Origin: Mauremys mutica
Lineage: Eukaryota; Chordata; Testudines; Geoemydidae
Length of the DNA: 64,000 nucleotides
Assembly (NCBI RefSeq): GCF_020497125.1
Contig: NC_059072.1
Location: forward strand, 306,732,781-306,796,780
Direction: 5' to 3'
Position numbers and translations under genes: made by a program. Positions 46,083 through 58,843 of this stretch are shown here, piece after piece (the first letter of the stretch is position 1; each line of letters begins with the position of its first letter). The notes below the pieces were generated by a model that searched no databases, was not told where the DNA came from, and worked only from the letters and a program-made list of their open reading frames with translations.

Positions 46083-47496
46083 AAAGAAAAAAAAACCCTG
46101 AAGGTGCCCTGCAAATGTGTATATATTAAGAGAAGTTGAAAACCTGCAGAAATATATGCTAAATGACCAAAACCACCAGGCTAGGAAGGCTATTCAATAT
46201 ATCTATCATTTATGTATCATTTTAGTTTAGGTCTCTTATGCCTGGATTTGCCCTAGCTCCTGAATTTGGTGATTTTACACCATACTTTCTGCTGCTGGAG
46301 ATTAGAGCCAACATATAGGATAAGACATGTCTTGGTTTTCACACATTATATAAAACTACTAAGTGTTTCAGAAAACGTGATATACTGTTTAAAAAAAACA
46401 GGGCTTGCTTTACCCCCAATATCGTGGGAGTGAAATTCATTCTGTGAAGAGAGTAAAATTACACTTTTAGTTACTGTGTGTGAGCCTGCCTGTTCTACAG
46501 AGTTAAGTCTGTCTACATTCATTGATCTGTAATTGGTTTCCCAGTGATGATGATGGCTTTGCACAAAGATAGAGAGTATGGGCCTTACGCCAGAATTAAA
46601 TGTTTCGCTTGTAAGGTTATTGTTGCATTCAGCATCCCTCAGTGCTGTGCGGAAAAAAAATCATACTTGGGCACTATTTTTGTTTGATTTTTATACATGT
46701 GCAGTTATCTGATTTGCACACACTATTGCAGTTAATGTTTAAATGAGACACACAGTTGTGCATGTAAATTATTTGAAACTCCTAACTTTTAATAATTGGA
46801 CTTTCAGAACCTAATGTCATGAATGGGGAAGTTACCCAGGAGGACAGCATTATATTGGTTTGCGCTTTGTTTACCATCAGATCACATTTGGCATTTTTTT
46901 AAAGCCCTAAGAGCAAGAAACATTATTTTAATGAAATCTTGCTTTCTACAGAATTTGAATCTGTTATTAGGCTGGATAAATGCCTTAAACAGGCTAGATC
47001 CAACCTCCAGGCTGGGTGTTTGACAACACTACCGTCTAGGTTGTCTACATTTTCCAGCAGATTATATGTTAAGTAAGATTTGCTGTAGAAACTGTGCTGG
47101 AGCATCATGGAAAATAGGAGCTGGCACAGGTCCAGATGTGGCAGAACCTGAAAAGCGAGATTTTAATAAATTATGCTGTGCTGAATACCTTTCGTAGCCT
47201 TATGATTTGCTGCATTTTGCAGTTTAACTTTGAAATATATATATGTATACACACTTGAAGTTCACCTTTAATGTAAAGGTCTTCATTTAAATCCATTGCC
47301 TTATCCTTCACTTACTCGGACATGCTGAGATACCACAGGAGTCTGTGAACTAGGTATAATGTTAAACACCATGTGTGCCTCAATAACGAAGCGCAGCAGG
47401 GAAGAGTAAGGACGAAGTGATATCTTTAATTCTTTTTTTTTCAGTTTGTCAGACTCCAAATGTTGCTGTAATATGTAGTATAATTTTTGTATGTAA
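46083..47496. other. FNDC3A intron, nothing recognised
   Basis: No supported feature. Confidence 0.4.
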
Positions 47497-47791
47497 GGCC
47501 TGGTCTACACTGGGGAGCAGGGGATCGATCTAAGTTAAGCAACTTCAGCTACGTGAATAACGTAGCTAAGGTCGACGTACTTAATTCTACTCACCGCGGT
47601 GTCTTCACTGCAGTGAGTTAACGCTGATGTTCCCCCTTCGACTCCGCCTGCGCCTCTCGCTCCGGTGGAGTACCGGAGTTGATGAGAGAGCGCTCAGCAG
47701 TCGATTTATCGCATCTAGACTAGATGGGGTAAATCGACCCCTGCTGGATCGATTTCTGCCTGTTGATCCTGCGGGTAATGTAGACAAGCCC
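47497..47791. mobile_element. Harbinger-like MITE (GGCCTGGTCTACACT ends)
   Basis: GGCCTGGTCTACACTGGGG at left and ATGTAGACAAGCCC at right are inverted. The interior is rich in TCGA-bearing GATCGAT/CTACGT-type sites (GGGGATCGATCTAAG and TGCTGGATCGATTTC). Flanks TAA and TTA suggest a decayed 3-bp target. Confidence 0.75.
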
Positions 47792-49066
47792 TTAGAAAGC
47801 ATAACTCGTATGACTATCCTTGCTACAAACATAAGGGACTTAAATAATTAAAATTACATCTTTATGTTTGGGGAATTAAACTGGCCAACTCTATAGTTGC
47901 CTATACTGTTGTTGTTATATTCGAATTGCAAGAATAGGACTTCTTCAGTTTTGGTAGCTTTGAGGAACGTTGTTTTAGTTTAAAAATACTCTTCTTTTAC
48001 AGGAAGGGACAGTTTCAAAGTACCAAATCCTTTGGAAAGTCACATGGTATTTATTTTAAAGCTATGTTATGGCTTAAAAATTAATCTTAAATTCAAGATA
48101 AGTATTTCTGTAATTGATCAATCCAACCTTAAATAGATTTTAACTTCTTTATCTTAATTGTTGTGTATTCCTGTTCCCACACCTACATTGCAGTAGGTGG
48201 TCATCTCACCAAACATCATTGCAAATAACAATATATTCCAAGTGGTCTGTCCCCTATTTTAGGAAGCTATTTAGGATATTACAGTGGGCACATAGGTTTT
48301 CCTTTTTTTCTGAATGGCTATTTCCACCCTCCCCCCCACACCCATTTTACATCTATCACACCCTATTACATATCAACTACAAATTCATCAGCATGCAAAC
48401 CTGCCAGCTGAGAGGCCTGGCAACTTCCTTTGAGGTATTCTGTAACACTTGTTATTGGGGTCTTGAAGTCTGTGTAATTTTTTTTTCTTTTTGGCACTCT
48501 GGAGGCTGAGGTTACTGCCCCCACAATACTTGAAGCTATGGTTACTCCAAGCCAGATCCCCTTTTAGGTAGTAGGTTATACTACCAACTGAATCATATTT
48601 AGTTTTCCACTTTTTTTTTAAATGGATTAACTACACTGGTGAACCTCAAAATGGCCTAAAAGGATTAAAAACTGTTTATAAAATTTTGTTACATGCAGCT
48701 TTCATTTTAAGAGGGGGGAGAAGTATTTTCTCCCCATTATTTTCCCACCCAGAAATCAATTGCACTTTTACACTTTCCTACAAGAAACCTACTGAAACAC
48801 ACTACTACGTATCCCTCATTTTCCTCGCCCGCATTCTTTTTTTTTGTCTTATCATCTCCATTTTGTTCTACTTGTACTACTGAAGATTCTTTTGCTCTTA
48901 TATTCAAAACGAAAAATTCTCTTTTAAAAAGATTTATTGATTTGTTATCTTTCAGACTGCATAGTTCCAGACTCCATTTCCTCTTTGTGGCATATATTTG
49001 AAACGAGCTGTTTGCTATCTAAGAAGCAGTCCTTTACCTGATCAATGTTTGTTCTCTTGGCTTAAG
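47792..49066. other. FNDC3A intron, nothing recognised
   Basis: No supported feature. Confidence 0.4.
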
Positions 49067-49304
49067 GTTATTGAAGACAATGGTGTTCGAAGGGTTGTGG
49101 TGGTTCCCCAGGCTCCAGAATTTCACCCTGGCAGTCATGCAGTAATACATCGGCCTCCGCATCATCCGTTGCCTGGTTTCATTCCTCTTCAAGCCATGAT
49201 GCCCCCCCCACCACGACATATATATTCAACAGTGACTGGAGCAGGTGATATGGCTTCGCAGTATATACCACAGTATCACACTTCACAGGTATATGGAGAT
49301 CTGG
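49067..49304 (+). CDS. FNDC3A: FNDC3A coding exon (VIEDNGVRR segment)
   Basis: The exon starts after a CTTAAG acceptor, enters in phase 0 and ends in phase 1 before GTAAGT. It encodes 79 full residues starting VIEDNGVRRVVVVPQAPEF, then a His/Pro-rich stretch (residues about 30-55, including a run of four prolines), and ends TSQVYGDL. Its 238 nt carry no stop. The composition indicates a low-complexity, cytosol-facing N-terminal region without a folded domain. The last G joins AT of the next exon to form Asp. Confidence 0.96.
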
Positions 49305-50532
49305 GTAAGTAAATTGTCAAAGAGTTACATATCCTATCAAAGCAATGTGTTCGTGTTCTTCTGGCGTCTCTAGTCCATTCAGTATTCTTCTGTTGTGTAA
49401 CTGTTAGCTTTAAGCCGTACTATAGCCTAAATTCGAGCTGTTAGCTAGGCATCCTGCAGTACAAATAAAGACAGTATCAGGGAACCATATATGTTTTTAT
49501 TAAAGTACGTTAAGTATTTTGTTTCAGAAAATTGTCTGATATCCCAGTCTAAGCAGAATTAGGCCTGGTGAGTTCTAGAAGGGAGCCTCACACACTGGAA
49601 AAGGCAAGGCATTATATGATATGATTTTAGTGATTCAGTAAGTGTCACTTTTTCCTCTGACTCAGTATTTAAATCCATTGCCTCAGCATTATAGGTAGGC
49701 CCTTTGTTCTCTATGGGACACTGGATCCAAATTCTGTGAATTTCTACCACATAAGCAGTGTAGAAATCTGTGACATGTTGAAATTTCCATGGTTACTTCA
49801 AGTAAATTCAAAACCAGAGCATCTGTATTGAATTAAATATGTGAAAAATAAAACAGTACATTATTCCTTGTTTATTTTACGCTAAATTCAATGTATACCT
49901 GAATTTTTGAATTTTTTTAAATTTTGCACTGTTCCAGTATTTATGGTTCTTAGCAAAGTTGCACATTTTTGTATTAACAGCAGCAAACTGCATTCCAGAA
50001 GACGTCAGGAGTGGTAGCTGCAGGTTGTGACTGCTGGGTTTGGGGTTGTTGGAGTTTTGCTTCCTGGGATCCAGTATGGAATGTGGCTTGGGTTTTTGGC
50101 AGCCAGGAGCTAGCAGAGGCTTAGGCACTGAGAAGATGTGGGTGGGAAGTGGAAAAGGAAGAGTATTCATCTTCTCTTTCCTTCCCCTTTTGTGCAGAAA
50201 CAAAAGTGACTTGGAATTTGGGGGAGAGCTTGAACTCCTAGGTTACCACCCCAGTAATCTGATCACCCAATTGGCCGCTTCTCAAATATCCACCAGTGCA
50301 TCAGCCATAAATAAGCACATTAGCAGGATTTTTCTACTAAAATGATTGGTAATAAACTGGTTAATAAAGTTGAGATTCAAAATGTCATCAGTACACTTCA
50401 AAGTCAACTCTCAGTTGCAATGAATGAGTTTGCCCTCTTCGGGTCTGCTCTTTCAGGCTGTTTTCAGACTCTAGAGGATAGTATTTCATTGCCCAATAAT
50501 GGCTCAAAATTTATTTTTTTAAATAAAATGTT
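49305..50532. other. FNDC3A intron, nothing recognised
   Basis: No supported feature. Confidence 0.4.
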
Positions 50533-50836
50533 AGGCCTTGACTACACTAAAAAGTTGTATTGATTAAACTAAAAATCAGTTTCTAAAGCATTTTAGTTAA
50601 ATTAGTACAACTCTCCCTCCCATCCCCACCCCCTGTGGACACAATCTTATTTTGGTTTAAAAGTGTCTTATGTTGGATTTAGCTCAGTTGATTCCCTACC
50701 AGCTTATACTAAATCCAATATAAGACTCTTTTTAAAATAAAACAAGAGTGTCTACACAAGTGGTTTGTACTCATTTAACTAAGTCTGTTTAGAAACCAGT
50801 TTAAACAACTAAAACTTTCTCATATATTTAAGGCCT
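50533..50836. mobile_element. MITE with AGGCCTT ends and long inverted arms
   Basis: AGGCCTTGACTACACTAAAA at left pairs with the inverted right end (AGGCCTTAAATATATGAGAA). Further in, TTAGTTAAATTAGTACAA pairs with the inverse of GTACTCATTTAACTAAG. Flanking TTA/TTT hints at a Harbinger-type target. Confidence 0.65.
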
Positions 50837-52879
50837 TTAATTCTGCTGCACAGGTCTATGGTAAGGAATTGATACTGCAGCCAATTCCATGACTTCAGAA
50901 TTGTAGGACATATGTAGCTCTGATCATAATTGGTTTACTTATTATATGTAGATTATTTCACACAGTAGAAAGATATAGTTAATGGCAGTCATTTTTATAT
51001 TTTTAACTAAGCTAGCATTCCACCCACAGATTGTTCTGAATAAAGTGGTAAATATTGAAAGAAAATATCTCTCACTTTTAAAATTTTCAGACTAGAACAG
51101 GAGCTAGCTCTTCTTTTTTCTTCATATTTGAGAATTGAATTAATATTTATATTTGTAAGTGAACTTCACAGTTATCTTTTCAGATTATGAGCAACGATAT
51201 GTTACATCTACACAAGCTAAGATGCTGATGTGTTACTTCTGCCCATTTAAAACGTTAGTGATAAATCAAAATATCCAGAAGGTTTATTCCCTCATAGTTA
51301 GATTGTTTATATATATTGTAATTAGTATTATTATAAAGTGTGTATACATATGTATGTCATGTATATTATGCAAAGAATACATTTTAAAAAGCTTTTTCAT
51401 TTTAAGTAATCTGTCTTAATAAAATGTCTTTGCTACCAAAAGTTGATAAGTCAACCATCTCGTCCATCTGATACCTGTCTTCCCATTTCTAAACTTTTAA
51501 TCTAAATGCAACCAGTGCATAAATTGAGAAAGTAAAGTGACAGATTGTTCACCCTGAGAGGAATCTCCTTTTCCCATAAGTATAACAAACACCAGCTGTT
51601 TCCTTTACTAATGACAGATAGGATTACACTGAGAAAACAGAGCTGGTGCTGTGGTGTGTACCTTTTAAAAGGCTGCACTGTGTAATTAAAGCACTTCTGT
51701 ATGTGATGTTAAAAAAGAATGAAAATGTTAGCGCTGGGAAAGGAAGTAGAATCTTTAGTACAAAATTTGACAAGAATGAACAGTTCTTTCTTGTTGTTAG
51801 TCATTATTTGTCCAAAGCCATGCTCTGTTTGGGTGGTTGGGCTTTTTTGGTGAAGTCACAGCTGTCCACCAGTTCACCGCTGTTCACTGTTTTGACCGCC
51901 TCATCAAACAGATTAGGAGAATAGCTTTGCCCATGATATTATAAATATATAGAAATCTACTGTTAATTTTTAAACAGAGATTAATAATGTGCTGAGCGTG
52001 CCTGGCTATACTAGTTTCATTCCATTAGTATCCTTCAGCTGCTGGGGGTGGTTTCTACTGATCTCTGTTGGTTTCTGCTGAAAGACCATTAGAATAGTAA
52101 TTCATTATTCTGTTCCAAAACTTAGTTACCAGTTGCAGCCAGTAGGAGATAGGTGAACATTTTTGACTGGAACCTCCATTAGGGTACAATGTCCATCCCC
52201 TGCTGTGCCTTACTGCTATAGTAAAATGCTCTCTAGTCCCAATTAAACAAAGCCTATTCTTCAGTTTGCTTTGCTGAATGAGTGTGGTCTGCTTAATCAG
52301 GGCTTAAGTGCTGATTCATTTTGTTTGCTCAATATGTGGTGTTTCAGCTGCCCTGAAATGAGATTTTCAAACACTGTGGTAAGTGAATTTATAAGAGTTA
52401 TATGGTTTCACTGTGGTTTCTCCATTTTCTGTTTTAATACTTCTTTACAGCACTCTGTTAATAAATCAGAATAGGTATTACTATGTCTGTTGCACCAACA
52501 GGACCTTGTTGAGACTACTTGGCCTCTAATTCATTGGTGGAGGGAGACACATGTCATATTGGCAAGCACTAATTTTTCCACAAAGGTGCAGGATTTAATA
52601 GTATCAAAGAGGGCAAAGCAGAATTTGGAATATTTAAGATCTATTGTATTAACTAAAACAGGAAGAGGGTTACATTTTTATCCTTAAAAAAAATTATATG
52701 CAACAGTTAACGTTTGACTGAAATGCTAAGTAGATAAACTTTTATGCTAATTAGGTTCACAATGAGAAAAGAACAGATATAATTTCAAGATATATATGGA
52801 GTCTCTTCAAATGAGATTGTAAATATATTTTATACATTATGATATTTTCTGAGCATTTCATGTTTTTGCTTTAATTTAG
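50837..52879. other. FNDC3A intron, nothing recognised
   Basis: No supported feature. Confidence 0.4.
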
Positions 52880-53152
52880 ATGCTCTCTCTACCCATGGAA
52901 GGTCCAACTTTAGAGACGAAAGGTCTAGTAAAACATACGAACGTTTACAGAAAAAATTAAAAGATCGGCATGGAACACAGAAAGATAAATTGAACAGTCC
53001 GCCACCATCACCTCAGAAATGTCCTTCTCCCACAAATGAACATAATGGACTTGTGAAAGGACAGGACGCAAGTAGTGTCAGCACAGGATCTACAAAGAGC
53101 AAGTCTTTGGGGAAAGGAAAAAGTAATTCTCAAGTGGATACAGAAGTAGAAG
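52880..53152 (+). CDS. FNDC3A: FNDC3A coding exon (basic, Ser/Lys-rich segment)
   Basis: This 273-nt exon lies between a TTTAATTTAG acceptor and a GTAAGT donor. It begins Asp-Ala-Leu-Ser-Thr-His-Gly, passes through a short basic helix-like stretch (KTYERLQKKLKDRHG), and then a Ser/Pro and Lys/Ser-rich linker with the conserved block PPPSPQKCPSPTNEHNGL. It leaves in phase 1, ending Val-Glu-(G). The basic stretch could be a short coiled coil or a nucleic-acid/membrane-contact segment, but that is inference. Confidence 0.95.
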
Positions 53153-54030
53153 GTAAGTGTTAGCAAAAAATTAACATAAATGCTACCTCTTATTCTGTGA
53201 ATTGTCTGTAGAAGTGGAGCTCCCACACTGACTAGGTTGGAGTTGGACAGCAGCCTGTTGATTTCACATAATCTAATAAAATGGAGATTACAACCATCTT
53301 TGTTATTAAAGTGAGGGACAGCCCTAAGAGATTGCAGCTGCTAGATGCATCTTGATTGATCTGAGCAAGTTTTGTAGGTCACATCATATAATTCCATTTA
53401 GATAAAGGTCTGCACTTTGTCCACCATTGTGGTTTCTCTCTTTGATGTTCTTGGTACTGCATGTTGATGTGCCTATTGAGTGCAAACAGTCTGCTTGGCA
53501 CTGTAAAGGACATGGAGGGAAACAGTCCCTGCCAGAGATGACCTGTAACTCTTGATGGTTGGGGGGCACAATTTAAAGGTTGTGGGGGGGCATGTGACTT
53601 CCCCACTCATTTACCTCTGGCCCCTTTTCCATTCCCCGTGCACCTTCTACACCTGCTCCAATCTGGCACCACCTTGCTCCCACCCTCCCCACAGCTCCTT
53701 CCCCACTTACTTCTCCCATCACCTCCCCACTGCAGGCATGGCTCAGGCCAGAGTGGGCACTAGAAACCTACTGCCAAGCAGGTAACTGTGGCTGTGGGTG
53801 AGTAAGGGACGGGACTCAGAGGGCTTCCCCGCACCACCTCTGGTGGAGCTGCACTGCCAGCCCCATCTCTCTTCTCTGCTCTGGGCACGTCCTAGCAGGG
53901 TTCAGTGGGAGCACTAGTTGCTGGTGCCTTTCCCAGGCACATCCCCGTCAGCTGCACTCAGCCCAAAGTCTGTATCCCTGCTGCTTTACATTTCCTCCAC
54001 AGCCACTAACCATACATCAAGCTCCTTCTA
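53153..54030. other. FNDC3A intron; pyrimidine-rich patch at 53530-53900
   Basis: The patch with C-rich runs looks repeat-derived but no termini were recognised. Confidence 0.35.
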
Positions 54031-55165
54031 GAACACTCCCACACCAGCATCAAATGCCTTGACATCGCAATCAGCTTCAGCAATGGAACCCTACAAACAC
54101 CTATATAAAAAATCCCCACAGATCACCACACTTACCTCTACAGATCCAGCAACCACCCCAGACATACCAAAAAAAAATCTATTACCTGCAGACAGGCACA
54201 GTATTTGCTCTGAAAAGAAAGTCCAGGATACACATGGACAATCCACTAGAGAAATAGATCACATCATGGAATGGGCCAATCAGATATGCTAGGGGAAAAA
54301 CAACCATTGATCACACAGCCCTACTTGTCACCTACCACCCCACACTAGATCTCTAAGGGGTATCAAACAGATACAACCCATTCTTGATGGGGACCACATC
54401 CTGAACGAAATCTTTCCTAAGCCTCCTCTTCTGGCCTTCAAACAACTCCCCTCCTCCCACCCCACCTCATCATCAGACTCAAGCTCCCCGTAGACCAGGA
54501 CACACCAACTCAAAGCAGCACCATACCCTGCTAGAACAGATGCAAAACCTGGAGACATATCACCACTGCTACAATGATCAATACCAACACAGCACACCTT
54601 TCAAGATCCGTGGGTTCTATGCATGCCTGTCACAACGTGTTAGAGAGACAAGGTGGGTGAGGTAATATCTTTTATTGGACTAACTTCTGTTGGTGAGAGA
54701 GACAAGCTTTTCAGAAGTTGGTCCAATAAAAGATATTACTTCACCCACCTTGTCTCTCTAATGTCTTGGGACTGACACAGCTACAACTACACTGCATTTC
54801 ACAACGTGTGATATATCTCATCCAATGTATCAAATGCCTAACAACAACTATGTGGGTGAAACCAGACAATCACTGCTCTCTCAAATGAACTAACACAGAA
54901 AAATGATAAAAGGCAAAAACACCCTGTCACCCCTCAGCAAACACTTTTGACAAAGTTTTCACTGCACATCTGATCACTCAGTCCTCTTCCTCAAAGAAAA
55001 CCGGCACAACAACTTCAAAAGACAAACCTGGGAACTTAAATTCATACTTCTGCTGGATGCTAAAAACCATGGATTTAACAGAGATGCTGGTTTTATGGCT
55101 CATTACAACCTTGCACCCATATCTAGTTAGGATGTCATCAATATTTGCTAGTGCAGGACTGAGCC
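54030..55165 (+). pseudogene. Penelope-like element, C-terminal part with GIY-YIG endonuclease
   Basis: + strand fragments in order: LLVTYHPTLDL (54320), FLSLLFWPSNN / FPKPPLLAFKQLP (54415), a Ser/Pro-rich linker with PRRPGHTNSKQHHT (54490), FKIRGFYACLSQ (54600), then IYLIQCIKC, a shift, PNNNYVGETRQSL (54850) and HTSDHSV-type, WELKFILLLDAKNH and GFNRDAGFMAHYNLAPI (55080-55120). YLIQC...YVGET is the GIY-YIG core used by Penelope-like retroelements for target nicking. The reverse transcriptase is not present. Several shifts and stops; interrupted at 54641-54798. Confidence 0.7.
54641..54798. mobile_element. 158-bp hairpin-forming insertion inside the Penelope-like element
   Basis: TAGAGAGACAAGGTGGGTGA...AATATCTTTTATTGGAC and GTCCAATAAAAGATATT...CACCCACCTTGTCTCTCTA make nearly perfect arms of about 42 bp around a loop of about 45 bp. 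TCACAACGTGT is duplicated exactly at 54630-54640 and 54799-54809, an 11-bp target duplication that splits the GIY-YIG coding region. Confidence 0.88.
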
Positions 55166-55224
55166 AGTGAAGAAAGAAAGCAGTCATGCTGCTGCACAGG
55201 AGAGGGTATCCCCTCATCATCACT

Positions 55225-55772
55225 TGTCAGGGGCCAGGCCAGTTGCTAACCTACTCCCTGACTAACTTTGCTGCTAGGCATCCAATTAGCCCAGCTGCAT
55301 TGCCTTGGAACTGACAGAGTAGCCACAGCACCTGATTGGCTGATGGTTTAGCAGCCATCTTTTAAGCTTAGCACCCACAGCAGATCAGCAGCTGCTCAAC
55401 ACATACCACGCTGACAGCTGCGCTTGCCCAGATCCTGTTTCCAGTCCTTGCTCCAGCCATTCATTCCAGTACCTGCTCCTACCTGGTTCCTATCCTGCTC
55501 TAGCCTTGTTTTCGAATCTGCTCCTGATCTACTTGCTGTCCGCTCTCAAGCCAGCCCCTGTTCTGCTCCAGCCTTCGGCTTCAGTCCTCAGCTCAGCCTC
55601 TGGTTTACGATTCTGGTTTACCCTCTGGCTCTGGCATTCTGCTTCTGTCCCTCTAGTACTTACCCTCGACTAGTTCCTGAACTCTATCCCTACCCCCAAC
55701 CCAGCTCTAACCAGTAGGCTGAACTGTTGTCTCAACCTCTAGGGCTGACCACCCACAGGTTGGCTGGCTACA
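55225..55772. repeat. Solo LTR with 5-bp target duplication
   Basis: The 548-bp block starts TGTCAGGGGCC, ends GGCTGGCTACA (TG...CA rule) and is flanked by TCACT at 55220-55224 and 55773-55777. The interior contains a degenerate CTGCTCCAGCCTTG tandem stretch (55430-55600). No internal retroviral region adjoins, so it is a recombination-derived solo LTR of a retrovirus-like or Gypsy element; the orientation is not settled. Confidence 0.72.
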
Positions 55773-55777
55773 TCACT

Positions 55778-56167
55778 TCTGTGTTCTCCCTACTGGAAGG
55801 GGCGGGGTTGTTGCTGGACTGATCTGTGGCTATATGACTGTTGTGTGTGTGAATAGTATTGCTCTTAATGTACACTATGTTGCAGCTTTTTAGTAAACTT
55901 AAAAACAAAATAGCGTATTAGTAAGGATAGACTTCTTAGCTGTCAATAATCTACGTGGAATACTAAGAAAAATGCAGTTCTCACCCTTTCACTCAGAGAT
56001 GTCGAGCAGTTTTATTTGGAAGGTTACAAAATAAATCAGTGAAGCATTTTACAGTACAGTTATAAACCTTAAATATGTGCTGTATATTTAAAGTAGCCAA
56101 ACTTTTTAGAGTAAGAAAACAGAGACTGTTCAAACTTTGGCTTGACTTTACCGTTGTTGTTTTACCA
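55778..56167. other. FNDC3A intron, nothing recognised
   Basis: No supported feature. Confidence 0.4.
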
Positions 56168-56329
56168 ATCTCCTAGAACTGGAAGGGACCTTGAAAGGTC
56201 ATCGAGTCCAGCCCCCTGCCTTCACTAGGCAGGACCAATTTTTGCCCCAGATCCCTAAGTGGCCCCCTCAAGGATTGAACTCACAACCCTGGGTTTAGCA
56301 GGGCAATGTTCAAACCGCTGAGCTATCAA
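56168..56329 (-). repeat. tRNA-headed SINE with CR1-like tail, antisense, near full length
   Basis: CTAGAACTGGAAGGGACC (inverted tail), CAAGGATTGAACTCACAACC (inverted B-box region) and AAACCGCTGAGCTATC (inverted A-box region) are all present. Confidence 0.9.
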
Positions 56330-57426
56330 TTTGCACATCATCTCATTTCATCATACACACTTTTAATAGACATCATACCTCTGTTGTACATGTATATATA
56401 ATAGATGTTTCTCTTTGAGGCAGCATCCAAAATTTTATTGTCTAACAATTGAGAATCTTAACACTAAAGGTATTTCTATGTAATCACTTATAAACTGTAA
56501 TTGCTGTTTTTCTCCTAACAGCATTGCAGCTCTGTGTTCCAAAATTTTTTCTTTCTACTTTCATCTTCGCTTCTTTCCTTCTCTTTTTGGTTTTAATGTT
56601 CACAGTTGCACTTGTTTATCATTGATTCAAATGCAATTATTATGAAGTTCGGTTTTACTCTGTTATGACTAAAAATCATAAATAAATAAATACACACACA
56701 GAGCAGGTCTTCTTTGCAAATCTACTTTATTTCAGTGGATTTTATGTCAAATTTAAAGTTGATTTAAAAAGAGGAAACACTTTATAATGTCACCTAGAAT
56801 TGCAGTAACAAGGACATAACAGGTCACAGATATTTTTTAATCAACTTTAACAAGAAAAATCTTATGAATATAAAATAGTGAATTAACTTGATCTCACTTT
56901 CTGGTGGGAAATTTAGCAAGTCAGGAAGGTTCACTTGAAATTTGCTCATTTTTTAAAAAAGAAATGAAGGAAAAATACCCTACAACTCCCATCTAACCTC
57001 TAATCTACCTAAGCCAGGTTGGATCAGTTCACTCAGTAGTACATATGAGAAAACGTATGAAGCATCTTAAATAAGTGTTTAGTTAGTGTAAACACTTTTT
57101 TAAATATATTACGAAAAAATAGGGTAGGTAACTGAGATATCTAAGATGTCTCCTAAGCCCTCCAAAGCAGTGGGTTATTTAAACTCTAATAAATATATTT
57201 TTAGGAGATGGTCATGCCTCTATAATCTATGAAATTTATACAGCCCCCTTGTTTAGGTACTCTTCTTTCAGTTTTAGAGTGCCTTATATCAATGTAGCTT
57301 AAATTGATAAGGAAGTTCCACTTGCACACATCTAAATGTGTGTGTATTGTCTGGATTTAAAAAGATGCTTTATTGTAAAAATGTTAAACAGTTATTCCTT
57401 GACTTTTGTTTGTTTTGTTTTTTAAG
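56330..57426. other. FNDC3A intron, nothing recognised
   Basis: AT-rich, no supported feature. Confidence 0.4.
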
Positions 57427-57485
57427 AAAATGATGAAGAAACAAAAGCACTCGAAGCACTTCTTTCGAATATTACCAAGCCAGTG
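57427..57485 (+). CDS. FNDC3A: FNDC3A coding exon (acidic segment before the first FN3 domain)
   Basis: The 59-nt exon follows a TTTTTTAAG acceptor and ends at GTAAGT. With the carried-over G it encodes ENDEETKALEALLSNITKPV, closing in phase 0. In FNDC3 proteins this acidic linker directly precedes the first fibronectin type III repeat, which is not present in the window; the next exon must lie beyond 64000. The intron after it contains the DIRS element at 59.0-64.0 kb. Confidence 0.95.
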
Positions 57486-58843
57486 GTAAGTAAATGCTAC
57501 TTTCCACAAAATCAGAATTGAGCTATTCATGTTTTACCCTGTAGTAACACTTGGTTTTCTGTTGTCCAGGTCTGGACGACCTTTAGATAGCAACAGTAAT
57601 GAAAAATCACCAGACTGAGGGCTCGTCAGTCACTGAAGTTCAAATTACTTAAAGTGGTCATTTCATAAATTTTAGAGAAACTGACTTTTTAAGACTTACT
57701 AAGCTGAATTCTTTTCTTGCTCGCCCTGATACAGTCCCAGTGTAATTAAGAAGAGAATTTTACCCACTGTAAACTCGTCAAGGTTAAAATCATTCAGACA
57801 CACACAGAATCCTGTTATTTTGTTGTTTCTGTTCTGTGTATGTGGCATTAATGCAGCTGACATAATAACTATACAGGTAAAACTCTCTCTTATAATAGGC
57901 AATTTATCATTAAAGGAATCAGGGAAATGTTTGTTAACATTCAAAATCAGTTTCAAAAGTAAAAATTTTCAGTAAATTTTCAAATAATTATTCAGTATAT
58001 TACAAGCAGAAATTTGCTAATTCAGAACTTAGGCAGGTGTATGTGGATCGCTGAGGGGAATAGTCTTTGTAGCTTGAAGTGCTATCAGTATGCTGGCTGA
58101 GCTGCAGCTTTACTACACCTTTTAATTGAAGTCGAATGGCATGATGTCCATTTTCCCAATTCCTGGGTGAAAATAGGGCCTTGGACATGGAAATTCGACT
58201 AATTTACTATGCAGTGAAAAAAGTAGGACTCACCCTGAATAAAGTACTGTCAAATGCACAAAGTAAACAAATGGGGAAAATATTTTTTTTAGTCTGTAAC
58301 TGCTTGTTCACCTCCAGATCTGTATTTGCTGAGTTCCATAAGGATCAGTTCTCTCTCAGTTCCTATTCAACATCAAAATGAAGCCATTAGCAGAACTACT
58401 GAGACCTAATGAGCTCATATGCCAACAATATGCAGATGAGATCTCTTTGTATCCTTCAAAACATATGGCAAAACCATTTCCATCATCCTAGCCCAATGCT
58501 TGACATGGATCAGCTCATACATGAAGAAAAGCTGGGTTAAGTTAAACCTGCTCGACAAAGAGATGCTTCTGGTTGGCAGAGTGTAATGGTCCTCACTCAA
58601 GGATTGGTCAGGAAGCATGGCCTAGTGGTCAGGGACATGACCCATGAAAGGCAGGGGAGTTGTTGTTAGGGGACCCAAGGCCCTCCCACTCCACCAGGCT
58701 CCAGCCTAGAGTCCTTTGGGGCCACCAGTGGTCTGGCAACTGAGGCTGCTTAAGACTGCCCTCTCTGGGCCACTTCCTATCTCGCCCACCTGAGGCCAGT
58801 TCAGTCCAAGGTTTTCCCCTGCTGGGATAGTCAAAACTAGGGA
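57486..58843. other. FNDC3A intron; repeat-like patch at 58610-58840
   Basis: The first kilobase shows nothing. The patch (GGCCTAGTGGTCAGGG, then CCAAGGCCCTCCCACTCC) looks repeat-derived, but no termini are visible. Confidence 0.35.

Noticed and set aside
55424..55717. 97-codon ORF as a small gene
   Set aside because: It falls wholly inside the solo LTR and reflects a degenerate CTGCTCCAGCC tandem stretch.
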